Positions 1 to 6,007 of a stretch of DNA of 6,007 nucleotides are shown here, piece by piece (position 1 is the stretch's first letter; each line of letters opens with the position of its first letter). Under the pieces are notes generated by a model. The model was not told the DNA's origin. It ran no database searches and saw only the letters and a list, made by a program, of their open reading frames with translations. The stretch comes from an uncultured Clostridia bacterium (lineage in GTDB: Bacteria > Bacillota > Clostridia > TANB77 > CAG-508). The stretch lies in assembly GCA_944388645.1 (NCBI GenBank), contig CALXJO010000062.1:1-6007 (forward strand), read 5' to 3'. Made by a program: the position numbers and the translations under genes.

Positions 1-379
1 TTATATCATTATTATTATCATCACTAGTTTTTGTTTCTTTAAAAATATTATCTGTATTATATTTTTCCTTTAATTTAATTTGATATTCATTTTCGTTTTG
101 AAGCAAGATTTTATCATAATCTAATCTTTCCTGTTCGGAACAAATATAGTTTCTATAAATTATTGCTAGTAAAATTTTTGTTTTATGCTTTAGTCTTACA
201 TTATCTAATCCTTTAGATAAATCAAAATCAGGTTTATAGTCTGGAATTGAATTTTCATTCAAATATTTTAAAAAGTTTGTTGGAATATTTGCAGTCATAT
301 CCTTTGGTAAATATTTTAATATATACAAAACTTCAGTTATAGCTACACTATATTCATTTGTTCCAACTGTATAACTCAT
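1..379 (-). CDS. Small unrecognised protein, C-terminus cut by window edge
   Basis: The frame is open from the ATG at 379-377 to the left edge, giving 126 codons with no stop. I do not recognise a named family. The visible protein begins MSYTVGTNEYS. It has a helical N-terminal part containing LYILKYLPKDM (about residues 18-28), a second helical part around LLAIIYRNYICSEQERL (about 70-86), a charged stretch, then YNTDNIF (about 107-113) and an Asp/Asn-rich tail. No signal peptide, membrane segment or catalytic motif is visible. Small clostridial proteins of this look, with a 'YLP' motif near the start and a 'YN.D.IF' motif near the end, are familiar to me only as hypotheticals. The start is supported by AAAGGAG (390-396) ten bases upstream and by the TAATG overlap with the peptidase stop, which suggests translational coupling. 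The gene is real with good confidence; its function is unknown. Confidence 0.8.
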   Translation of the reverse strand, partial: MSYTVGTNEYSVAITEVLYILKYLPKDMTANIPTNFLKYLNENSIPDYKPDFDLSKGLDNVRLKHKTKILLAIIYRNYICSEQERLDYDKILLQNENEYQIKLKEKYNTDNIFKETKTSDDNNNDI

Positions 380-1665
380 TATCTATTTTCTCCTTTATCA
401 TCAGTTTCTCTATTCTGTTCTTGCAATACTGCACTTCTTATATCTTTAGAGCCTTTATTAAATTCAGATAAACTAACATCACTTACTGAATGCAATAATT
501 CATCTTTTTTCTTTATATCAGATGATTGATTAATTAGTGAATACCCCTCATATCCAAGAGAGTTTAAAAATGCTTTATAATCTTCAAGATCAATGGAATA
601 TTTTATTAATGACATATTATAAAATTGTTCTAATACATTTTCAATTTTATCAAGAGGTGACATCTGTGAAATATCTGGAAAATATATGTTTTCATAGTGT
701 TTAAAAAATTCTTGAACACTATCACCTTGCATTCTAGCTATTATTTGCCTTTTATTATTATAATTTCGTGGACTATCACTAGTAGGTAAGATATCTTGCT
801 CTCTATTTTCCCAGTATTTTGTTCTAGACATTAATGACTCAATTCTTCCTTTACTTTCAGAATCTCCATACATTCTCCATTGTTCAAAATCTTTACTATT
901 TAACTGTTGTAACATATAACTAACAAAATTTGCTATATAGCCTTGATAACTACTAGGAATTAATACTGTTCTATATTTATCTTTCATTTCTTCCAATGAT
1001 ATATTCATGTAATCAGCCATTGCTTGTTCTTCACACAATGTATTCATGCCTTCTTCTAGCATTAGCCCAGAAACTTTATCAGTATGCATGGTATATGTAC
1101 CATCAGGATTTTTAGAAAAAGAATATATAAATTCAGCTGTACCAGTTCTATTTTTTAAAGTATTATTAGGTAGCATAGTGTATTGGTCTTTTTCAGCATG
1201 CCAAGCATGTCCAAGTTCATGAATTAAATGAGATACATTAATATCAGTTCCGAAAAATTGTTGTTCTCTATTATTAACCTTTTGTATATATAAAAATGAT
1301 TTTTTACCTTTAAGTTGTAAATTTTCATCAAGTATTGGTTCAGACACATAAGCTCCAGCACCGACATTTTTCCCATATTCTCCTACATTTGATTTTTCTT
1401 CGACAATATGAGGATTTACATTTCCAATATATTTTTCTTCAAGACGTTTATAACCCTCTGGTGTAAGGTTTTCTGTTACGACTATTGGTGTATGTCTTAA
1501 CATTTCATAAAATAAATTCCTATCTTCTTCATTTGAATCTTTAAGCATTACAGTACAAATCTTTAAAAGTACAGTTTTTAAACTATCATTTCCTTCTTTA
1601 TCAGTACTATCATATTGAAATTTTTCACATACCTCATTAACAACTTTATTTATTTCTTGATTCAT
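379..1665 (-). CDS. Putative zinc metallopeptidase (HExxH, gluzincin-like), 428 aa
   Basis: The zinc-binding motif is clear: HLIHELGHAWHAE, with His149, Glu150 and His153 forming HExxH. About 51 residues later a helix reads LMLEEGMNTLCEEQAM (202-216), where Glu204 or Glu205 is the likely third zinc ligand; this spacing fits Glu-zincins. A beta-rich stretch with GAGAYVSEP (102-110) and KKSFLYIQKV (121-130) precedes the motif, as the edge strand does in zincins. SSYQGY (238-243) offers tyrosines that could assist catalysis. There is no signal peptide or membrane segment, so it probably acts in the cytosol or is exported by a non-Sec route. The C-terminal third is helical and ends in a charged tail (roughly 383-428). 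The start is supported by GGAG (1674-1677) eight bases upstream and by a good promoter. I cannot assign a MEROPS family or substrate. The stop overlaps the next gene's ATG, so the two products may work together. A catalytically active peptidase is inferred from the intact motif. Confidence 0.85.
   Translation of the reverse strand: MNQEINKVVNEVCEKFQYDSTDKEGNDSLKTVLLKICTVMLKDSNEEDRNLFYEMLRHTPIVVTENLTPEGYKRLEEKYIGNVNPHIVEEKSNVGEYGKNVGAGAYVSEPILDENLQLKGKKSFLYIQKVNNREQQFFGTDINVSHLIHELGHAWHAEKDQYTMLPNNTLKNRTGTAEFIYSFSKNPDGTYTMHTDKVSGLMLEEGMNTLCEEQAMADYMNISLEEMKDKYRTVLIPSSYQGYIANFVSYMLQQLNSKDFEQWRMYGDSESKGRIESLMSRTKYWENREQDILPTSDSPRNYNNKRQIIARMQGDSVQEFFKHYENIYFPDISQMSPLDKIENVLEQFYNMSLIKYSIDLEDYKAFLNSLGYEGYSLINQSSDIKKKDELLHSVSDVSLSEFNKGSKDIRSAVLQEQNRETDDKGENR
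390..396 (-). promoter_or_regulatory. Shine-Dalgarno site inside the end of the peptidase gene
   Basis: Read on the minus strand this is AAAGGAG, ten bases before the ATG at 379. It lies inside the last codons of the upstream peptidase gene. Together with the TAATG stop/start overlap it fixes the start of the small downstream gene and implies translation of one mRNA carrying both. Confidence 0.65.
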
Positions 1666-1673
1666 ACAATTTG

Positions 1674-1677
1674 CTCC
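1674..1677 (-). promoter_or_regulatory. Ribosome binding site of the metallopeptidase gene
   Basis: GGAG on the minus strand, eight bases before the ATG at 1665. No other in-frame start nearby has an equal site, so it supports the chosen start. Confidence 0.6.
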
Positions 1678-1699
1678 AATACTAGAATTTTATGGTTAT

Positions 1700-1728
1700 A
1701 TTATAATATAGCAGATAAATTAAAGCAA
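1700..1728 (-). promoter_or_regulatory. Sigma-A-type promoter of the metallopeptidase unit
   Basis: On the minus strand TTGCTT (1728-1723) is followed after exactly 17 bases by a perfect TATAAT (1705-1700). Transcription would start near 1693, giving a short leader of about 28 bases with the GGAG site in it. The promoter lies wholly outside the neighbouring hairpin element, so the peptidase gene should not depend on read-through from the 153-residue gene. The -10 box sits within a perfect 14-bp palindrome (1697-1710). Confidence 0.65.
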
Positions 1729-1908
1729 GCGTTAAAAATAAATAAAACACTATAGTTACAATTCACAGCCGGTGCAAACTTTGAATCAGGAAATTCTATA
1801 TATTTTTGTAGAATTTTTCGTCTTCCCAGAAGCGATAAAATTCGAAAAAATATATAAATTTCCTATATAAATAATTTTGAAAAGCTGTGAATTGTAACTG
1901 TAGTGTTT
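1729..1908 (-). terminator. Possible terminator of the 153-residue gene formed by the hairpin element
   Basis: In the leftward transcript of the 153-residue gene the hairpin begins five bases after the stop codon. It is followed by a T-rich run, TTTTATTTATTTTT (about 1747-1734 on the minus strand). That order resembles an intrinsic terminator, although the stem is far longer than usual, AT-rich, and broken by an 18/19-base internal loop. It could equally protect the mRNA 3' end. No other terminator is seen between this gene and the peptidase promoter. Confidence 0.35.
1745..1908. repeat. 164-bp long-hairpin element, MITE-like
   Basis: The outer arms 1745-1769 and 1884-1908 are inverted copies of 25 bases with one difference (T1753 against G1900). 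Their inner ends carry GTTACAATTCACAGC and its complement. A second inverted pair inside it, 1788-1807 with about 1846-1864, gives a 19-bp stem with only C1796 bulged. A third pair, around 1811-1824 with 1830-1843 (GAATTTT/AAAATTC, then TCG/CGA and CTT/AAG), closes on the loop CCCAG at 1825-1829. Only 1770-1787 and 1865-1883 stay unpaired, as a nearly symmetric internal loop. No protein is encoded. Size, terminal inverted repeats, lack of coding capacity and intergenic position are typical of MITEs. A TA duplication at the ends is possible but cannot be told apart from the AT-rich flanks. A structured RNA or terminator-like role is the alternative. The structure is directly visible; mobility is inferred. 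Confidence 0.7.
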
Positions 1909-1913
1909 ATAAA

Positions 1914-2375
1914 TTATAAAAACTTCTTCATTTGTTCTATATTATTTTTTTGCATTGTTGTAAAATCATTTAATATGTTTTTTACTTCTTGGTCTGCATT
2001 AGGATTATGATTTAAAAGTTTTTGACATTCAATAATTCCCATATCTCCGCCTTGAATCATCATTTCTGCAATGTGAGAATTACTCTTATCTGTAATAGTA
2101 TTTAAATTAACACCAGTCCAACCCATCATTTTATCCATTACAGGAGTCTCGTCAGGGATTTCGCCGTATTTTTCAAACTCAGTATTTACTCTATCAACTA
2201 TTTTACCATATTCTGAATATTGAAAAGTTAGGTTCTCTTTCATATTTTCATCTCCAACTTTTTTTAGAACATATGAAATAGAATCCATTCCCATTTTAGC
2301 AGCTTTATTAATTTCATTTAGAATAGTTAAATTAATATTTTCATCTTTTCCATCATTAAATTGATTATCACTCAT
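1914..2375 (-). CDS. Conserved-looking 153-aa helical protein of unknown function
   Basis: The protein starts MSDNQFNDG, with an Asp/Asn-rich lead of about 15 residues, and continues as what looks like a bundle of amphipathic helices. Segments are about 17-55 (containing KMGMDSISYVLKKV), 56-74, 78-112 and 113-153, ending in a charged helix NNIEQMKKFL. The most distinctive part is MMGWTGVNLNTITDKSNSHIAEMMIQGGDMGI (83-114 overall; key residues Trp86, Thr96, Asp96-97 region, Ser100, His101, Glu104, Gly109-110). I recall hypothetical proteins of this pattern in Clostridia but know no function. The layout resembles a ferritin-like bundle, but I see no paired ExxH iron-site motifs, so that is only a fold guess. 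No signal peptide or membrane segment is seen. The frame stays open far upstream into sequence antisense to addA, but the perfect AAGGAGGTAA site (2381-2390) just before Met1 fixes the start here. It is divergent from addA with 118 bases between the starts. Confidence 0.85.
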   Translation of the reverse strand: MSDNQFNDGKDENINLTILNEINKAAKMGMDSISYVLKKVGDENMKENLTFQYSEYGKIVDRVNTEFEKYGEIPDETPVMDKMMGWTGVNLNTITDKSNSHIAEMMIQGGDMGIIECQKLLNHNPNADQEVKNILNDFTTMQKNNIEQMKKFL

Positions 2376-2380
2376 AAAAA

Positions 2381-2390
2381 TTACCTCCTT
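2381..2390 (-). promoter_or_regulatory. Strong Shine-Dalgarno site that sets the start of the 153-aa gene
   Basis: The minus strand reads AAGGAGGTAA, essentially the full complement of the 16S rRNA 3' end, five to eight bases before the ATG at 2375. It decides against the much longer open frame that runs upstream antisense to addA. Its strength suggests the product is made in quantity. I could not find a convincing -35/-10 pair for this gene in 2391-2493. Confidence 0.85.
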
Positions 2391-2431
2391 GCAAATATTG
2401 TGTCCTAGAAGAGAAAAAATAAACAAAAATA

Positions 2432-2460
2432 TTGATAAAGTTGCCCAATTAATATATACT
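2432..2460 (+). promoter_or_regulatory. Sigma-A-type promoter of addA
   Basis: TTGATA (2432-2437) is followed after exactly 17 bases by TATACT (2455-2460). Transcription would begin near 2467, giving a leader of about 27 bases before the ATG at 2494. The spacer contains the left arm (2444-2451) of an 8-bp inverted repeat whose right arm (2478-2485) runs into the ribosome binding site. Confidence 0.65.
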
Positions 2461-2482
2461 TTAATAGGGAAAATGAATAATT

Positions 2483-2488
2483 GGGAGG
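2483..2488 (+). promoter_or_regulatory. Ribosome binding site of addA
   Basis: GGGAGG, five bases before the ATG at 2494. It supports this start, after which the protein immediately enters the helicase Q-motif region (WTKEQQDAI), so little or nothing is missing at the N-terminus. Confidence 0.7.
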
Positions 2489-2493
2489 CAAGC

Positions 2494-5400
2494 ATGCCAG
2501 AAGTAAAATGGACAAAAGAACAGCAAGACGCAATAAGCAAAAAAGATTCTAATATATTGGTTGCAGCAGCTGCTGGAAGCGGTAAAACAGCAGTATTAGT
2601 TGAGCGTATTATAAAAAAAATAATAGAAGATAAAATAGATATAGATAAAATATTAGTAGTTACATTTACAAATGCAGCTGCAAGTGAAATGAGAGAAAGA
2701 ATACTAGATGCAATATATAAAAAAATGGAGGAAAATCCTGAAGATACAAATTTGCAAAAACAAGTAATTCTTTTAAATAAAGCAAGCATTTGTACAATAG
2801 ACTCATTTTGTTTAGATGTAATAAGAAACAATTTTTTTGAAATAGATATATCTGCAAATGTAAGAATTGCAGACAGTACAGAGATTTTACTTCTAAAACA
2901 AGAAATATTAGATGATTTATTTGAAGAAAAATATATTACAGATGATAAAGATTTTTTAGAGCTAATAGAAACATATACAAAATACAATAAAGATGAAGAG
3001 CTAAAAGATCTTATTTTAAACATATATACATATATACAATCATCTCCATTTCCAGAAGAATGGTTAAACGAAAAAGTAGAAATGTTTAACATAGAAAACA
3101 CACAAAACTTTTCAGAAACAATATGGGGAAAGATTATTACAGAATATGTAAATAACATTTTAGAAAACTCTATATTAAAACTTCAAAATATAAAAACAAA
3201 AATGCAAAGGTTTGAAGAACTAGACAAGTTCACAGCTGTAATAGAAAATGATATTGCAAATTATAAATTCATACAGAACAACTTAAATGATTGGGATAAA
3301 TGCGTACAAGCGGTTGTAGAGTTTAAAAACAAAACATGGCCTACAGATAAAAAAGTTACAAATGAACTAAAAGACGAGGCAAAAGAAGTAAGAGATTTGG
3401 TTAAAGATGAATTCAAAAAAGTTAAAGAACTTACAGACTCTACATCTGGGGAAGCAATACAAGATTTGACTTTTATGTATAAAATATTAACAAAACTAAA
3501 AAATTTAATTATTGAATTTTCAAATATCTTTTATGCTAAAAAAAGAGAAAGAAACATAATGGATTTTAATGATATGGAACATTTAGCATTAAAAATTCTT
3601 GTGAGAAAAGACGACCAAGGAAATATTATAAAAACAGAAATTGCAAAAAGCTATGAACAAAAATTTGAAGAAATTGCAATAGATGAATACCAAGATAGTA
3701 ATTTAGTACAAGAATACATACTAACAAGTGTCTCAAGAGGAAACAACATCTTTATGGTTGGAGATGTAAAACAAAGTATATATAAATTTAGACAAGCAAG
3801 ACCACAACTATTTTTAGACAAATATAGTAAATATAAATTAGAACCAGAAGAAGGACAAGACAGAAAAATACAGCTATTTAAAAACTTTAGAAGTAGAGAA
3901 AATATCTTAAATTTTACAAATTTAGTATTTAAAAATATAATGAGCAAAGAAATTGGAGATATAGATTATACCAAAGAAGAATACTTAAACTTAGGAGCAA
4001 ACTTTGAAGAAATAAATCAAAATTTACTTACAGAAATAAATGTTATAGATTTATCTGAAGAAGAAAATAACATTTGGAAAAATGAAGAAGAAAACCAAGA
4101 AACAGAAAGAATAGAAGATGTTGTACTAGAGGCAAAATTTGTAGCAAAAAAAATAAAAGACTTAATAGATAATAAATATCAAATTTATGACAGGAAAAAG
4201 GGAATAAGAGATATCAAATATAAAGACATTTGTATATTATTAAGAAGTGTTACTGGAATTGCAGGAATTTACGAAAAAGAAATATCTGAACTTGGACTTC
4301 CAGTATATAGTGATAGTACAGGTGAATATTTACAATCTATAGAAATAGAAACAATAATGTCGCTTTTAAGAATTATTAATAATCCACTTCAAGACATTCC
4401 ACTAGTTACTGTAATGCGTTCACCAATTGGAAACTTCACAGATAATGAACTTATAGAAATAAGAATGAATGATAGAAATTCCTCTTTTTATAATGCACTT
4501 ATAAAAACAGATACCCCAAAAGTACATAAATTTTTAGACTTACTTGAGGAATTAAGAGAAGATGAACAATATATGGCTCTTGATGAATGGATTTGGAATA
4601 TTTATACAAAAACAGGTTACATGGATTATGTAAGTTTAATGCCAAATGGTAATCTAAGAGTATCAAATTTAAGAATGTTATTCGAAAGAGCAAGACAATA
4701 TGAATCTGCAAGTTTTAAAGGATTATTTAACTTTATAAACTTTATTGATAAAATAAAATTTAATAGTGAAGACTTAACATCTGCCAAAATAATTGGTGAA
4801 AATGAAGATGTTATTAGAATTATGAGTATACACAAAAGTAAAGGTCTAGAGTTCCCAGTGGTAATACTTGCAGGAACAGGAAAACAATTTAATATGCAAG
4901 ATTTAAATGGAAACATCATACTAGACCAAGATATAGGATTAGGTCCGCAATATATAGATTACAAAAGACATATAGAATTTAAAACACTTGCTAAAAAAGC
5001 AATTACAATAAAATCTAAAAAAGAGGCAATCTCTGAAGAAATGAGAGTTTTATATGTAGCACTAACTAGGGCAAAAGAGAAGTTAATAATAGTAGGAAGA
5101 CAAAAAGATGTAAATAAAAAAATGCAAGAAAAACAAAAAAATCTAGAAGCATATTCACAAGAAATAAATCCTTATTTATTACAAAAGTACAAAACATATC
5201 TAGACTGGTTAGAATTAATATATCTTAAAGAAGGTTATGAAAATACCAAAAATATATTTACATTTGATATTCATAAAAAAGCAGACATTATTTTGAATCT
5301 AAAAGAAGAAAAAGATGAAGAACAAGATATATATGAATTAATAACTGAAAAAACAAAAGAAGTTAATAAAGAAGAAGCAGAAGATATAGAAAAATTATTA

Positions 5401-6007
5401 GATTGGGAGTATGAATATAAAGACTTAGCAGGAATACCAACAAAAACTTCTGTGACAAAGATTAAAGAAATATCAAATATAGAAGATATGAATGAAAGTA
5501 CAAGAAAAATAAACATAGATATAGAAGAAAGTCTGCCATTAAAGGTATCTATTACAGAAAAGCCTAAATTCTTAAACGAAAATAAAGAAGTAAAAATAAC
5601 AAATGCACAAAAAGGAACATTAATGCATCTATGTATTCAAAGAATGTGCGAGAGACAAGATTATGATTTAGAGAAAATAGATGAGCTTATAACTACTCTA
5701 CAAGATAAGAGTTTAATTACAGAAGTAGAAGCAAATAATATTAATAAGGAAAAATTATTAGAATATACAAAATCTAAATTATGGGACATGCTAAAACATG
5801 CAAAAGAAATACATAAAGAAAAGCCTTTTTATATTAATATAAAAGCAAGCAAACTTTATGATAATATATCAGAAAAAGACGATGAAAACATATTAGTTCA
5901 AGGTGTAATAGATTTATATTTTATAACAAATGATGACAAGCTAGTTTTGATTGATTTTAAAACAGACTATGTAAAAAATGAAGAAGAGTTAATAAATAAA
6001 TATAAAA
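2494..6007 (+). CDS. addA: ATP-dependent helicase/nuclease subunit A (AddA), 3' end cut by window edge
   Basis: AddA pairs with AddB to process double-strand DNA ends for recombination; it supplies the 3'-5' UvrD/Rep-type helicase motor and one RecB-type nuclease. The frame is open for 1171 codons to the right edge. Helicase motifs appear in order: Q-motif WTKEQQDAI (6-14), Walker A AAAAGSGKT (24-32), Ia TFTNAAASEMRERI (57-70), TIDSFC (101-106), Walker B DEYQDS (397-402), motif III VGDVKQSIYKFRQARP (422-437), NFRS (464-467), motif V SIHKSKGLEFP (778-788) and motif VI LYVALTRAKEKL (853-864). The nuclease begins near KGTLMH (1040-1045, His1045), followed by VQGVIDLYF (Asp1140) and LIDFKTDY (Asp1154, Lys1156). 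Family members are about 1200-1250 residues, so only some tens of residues, including the final Q...Y motif, lie beyond the window. All catalytic residues visible so far are intact. It has its own promoter, is divergent from the 153-residue gene, and addB is not beside its 5' end. Confidence 0.97.
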   Translation, partial: MPEVKWTKEQQDAISKKDSNILVAAAAGSGKTAVLVERIIKKIIEDKIDIDKILVVTFTNAAASEMRERILDAIYKKMEENPEDTNLQKQVILLNKASICTIDSFCLDVIRNNFFEIDISANVRIADSTEILLLKQEILDDLFEEKYITDDKDFLELIETYTKYNKDEELKDLILNIYTYIQSSPFPEEWLNEKVEMFNIENTQNFSETIWGKIITEYVNNILENSILKLQNIKTKMQRFEELDKFTAVIENDIANYKFIQNNLNDWDKCVQAVVEFKNKTWPTDKKVTNELKDEAKEVRDLVKDEFKKVKELTDSTSGEAIQDLTFMYKILTKLKNLIIEFSNIFYAKKRERNIMDFNDMEHLALKILVRKDDQGNIIKTEIAKSYEQKFEEIAIDEYQDSNLVQEYILTSVSRGNNIFMVGDVKQSIYKFRQARPQLFLDKYSKYKLEPEEGQDRKIQLFKNFRSRENILNFTNLVFKNIMSKEIGDIDYTKEEYLNLGANFEEINQNLLTEINVIDLSEEENNIWKNEEENQETERIEDVVLEAKFVAKKIKDLIDNKYQIYDRKKGIRDIKYKDICILLRSVTGIAGIYEKEISELGLPVYSDSTGEYLQSIEIETIMSLLRIINNPLQDIPLVTVMRSPIGNFTDNELIEIRMNDRNSSFYNALIKTDTPKVHKFLDLLEELREDEQYMALDEWIWNIYTKTGYMDYVSLMPNGNLRVSNLRMLFERARQYESASFKGLFNFINFIDKIKFNSEDLTSAKIIGENEDVIRIMSIHKSKGLEFPVVILAGTGKQFNMQDLNGNIILDQDIGLGPQYIDYKRHIEFKTLAKKAITIKSKKEAISEEMRVLYVALTRAKEKLIIVGRQKDVNKKMQEKQKNLEAYSQEINPYLLQKYKTYLDWLELIYLKEGYENTKNIFTFDIHKKADIILNLKEEKDEEQDIYELITEKTKEVNKEEAEDIEKLLDWEYEYKDLAGIPTKTSVTKIKEISNIEDMNESTRKINIDIEESLPLKVSITEKPKFLNENKEVKITNAQKGTLMHLCIQRMCERQDYDLEKIDELITTLQDKSLITEVEANNINKEKLLEYTKSKLWDMLKHAKEIHKEKPFYINIKASKLYDNISEKDDENILVQGVIDLYFITNDDKLVLIDFKTDYVKNEEELINKYK

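Larger units (their letters stand above)
2376..2493. promoter_or_regulatory. Divergent intergenic region between the 153-aa gene and addA
   Basis: These 118 bases hold the addA promoter and ribosome binding site, the ribosome binding site of the leftward gene, and an 8-bp inverted repeat CCCAATTA/TAATTGGG (2444-2451 and 2478-2485) that spans the predicted addA transcription start. The dyad could be an operator or could be chance. No clear leftward promoter was found. Confidence 0.5.

Noticed and set aside
379..1665. Anthrax lethal-factor-like toxin
   Set aside because: HExxH with a downstream Glu is shared by many zincins; there is no signal peptide, binding domain or other toxin-specific feature.
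1679..1707. Rightward promoter using the TATAAT at 1702-1707
   Set aside because: There is no recognisable -35 at the right distance and no rightward gene starts before addA.
1792..1815. Cas12a-like crRNA hairpin (AATTCTA ... TAGAATT)
   Set aside because: It is a single copy with no repeat-spacer array and no cas gene, and its pairing competes with the much longer hairpin of the whole element.
1745..1908. CRISPR array
   Set aside because: The repeats are inverted, occur twice only, and are nested within one palindrome; there are no regularly spaced direct repeats.
2376..3158. N-terminal extension of the 153-residue protein to a 414-residue frame
   Set aside because: The extra part is antisense to addA, reads as Ser/Phe/Ile-rich low-complexity sequence, and the perfect Shine-Dalgarno site at 2381-2390 sets the start at 2375.
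2666..5516. Several minus-strand open frames of 63-98 residues inside addA (2666-2857, 3651-3947, 4499-4711, 4626-4919, 5271-5516)
   Set aside because: All lie antisense to addA, whose helicase and nuclease motifs run unbroken through them. Their Leu/Ile/Ser/Phe-rich translations are what A-rich coding sequence gives on the other strand.

Overview
The window is very AT-rich, with A-rich coding strands and strong Shine-Dalgarno sequences. Together with an AddA-type helicase-nuclease, this points to a low-GC Firmicute, most likely a member of the Clostridia. That assignment comes from composition and protein character; there is no rRNA or other phylogenetic marker here.

Layout: three genes read leftward and one reads rightward. 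(1) At the left edge is a small unrecognised protein, cut off at its C-terminus by the window end. Its ATG overlaps the stop codon of the gene before it as TAATG. (2) Positions 379-1665 encode a 428-residue cytosolic-looking protein with an HELGH zinc-protease motif and a Glu-rich helix about 50 residues later, so a putative gluzincin-type metallopeptidase. It has its own promoter, a perfect -10 TATAAT with a 17-bp spacer. (3) Positions 1745-1908 hold a 164-bp element that folds almost end to end into one hairpin. Its outer 25-bp arms differ at one position. It starts five bases after the stop codon of the next gene and looks like a MITE or a large structured RNA/terminator. (4) Positions 1914-2375 encode a 153-residue, probably all-helical protein of unknown function with an excellent ribosome binding site. 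(5) Divergent from it, 2494 to the right edge is addA, the ATP-dependent helicase/nuclease subunit A of the AddAB recombination-repair enzyme. All main UvrD/Rep helicase motifs and most of the C-terminal RecB-type nuclease are present; the last part is cut by the window end.

How the parts relate: addA is a housekeeping double-strand-break repair gene with its own promoter at 2432-2460. It is not directly preceded by addB, as it would be in Bacillus. The peptidase and the small downstream protein form a probable translationally coupled pair and are the least explained coding unit. The hairpin element separates that pair from the 153-residue gene, so the two leftward units are probably transcribed independently. 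I see no CRISPR array, tRNA, rRNA, transposase, phage gene or recognised defence system.
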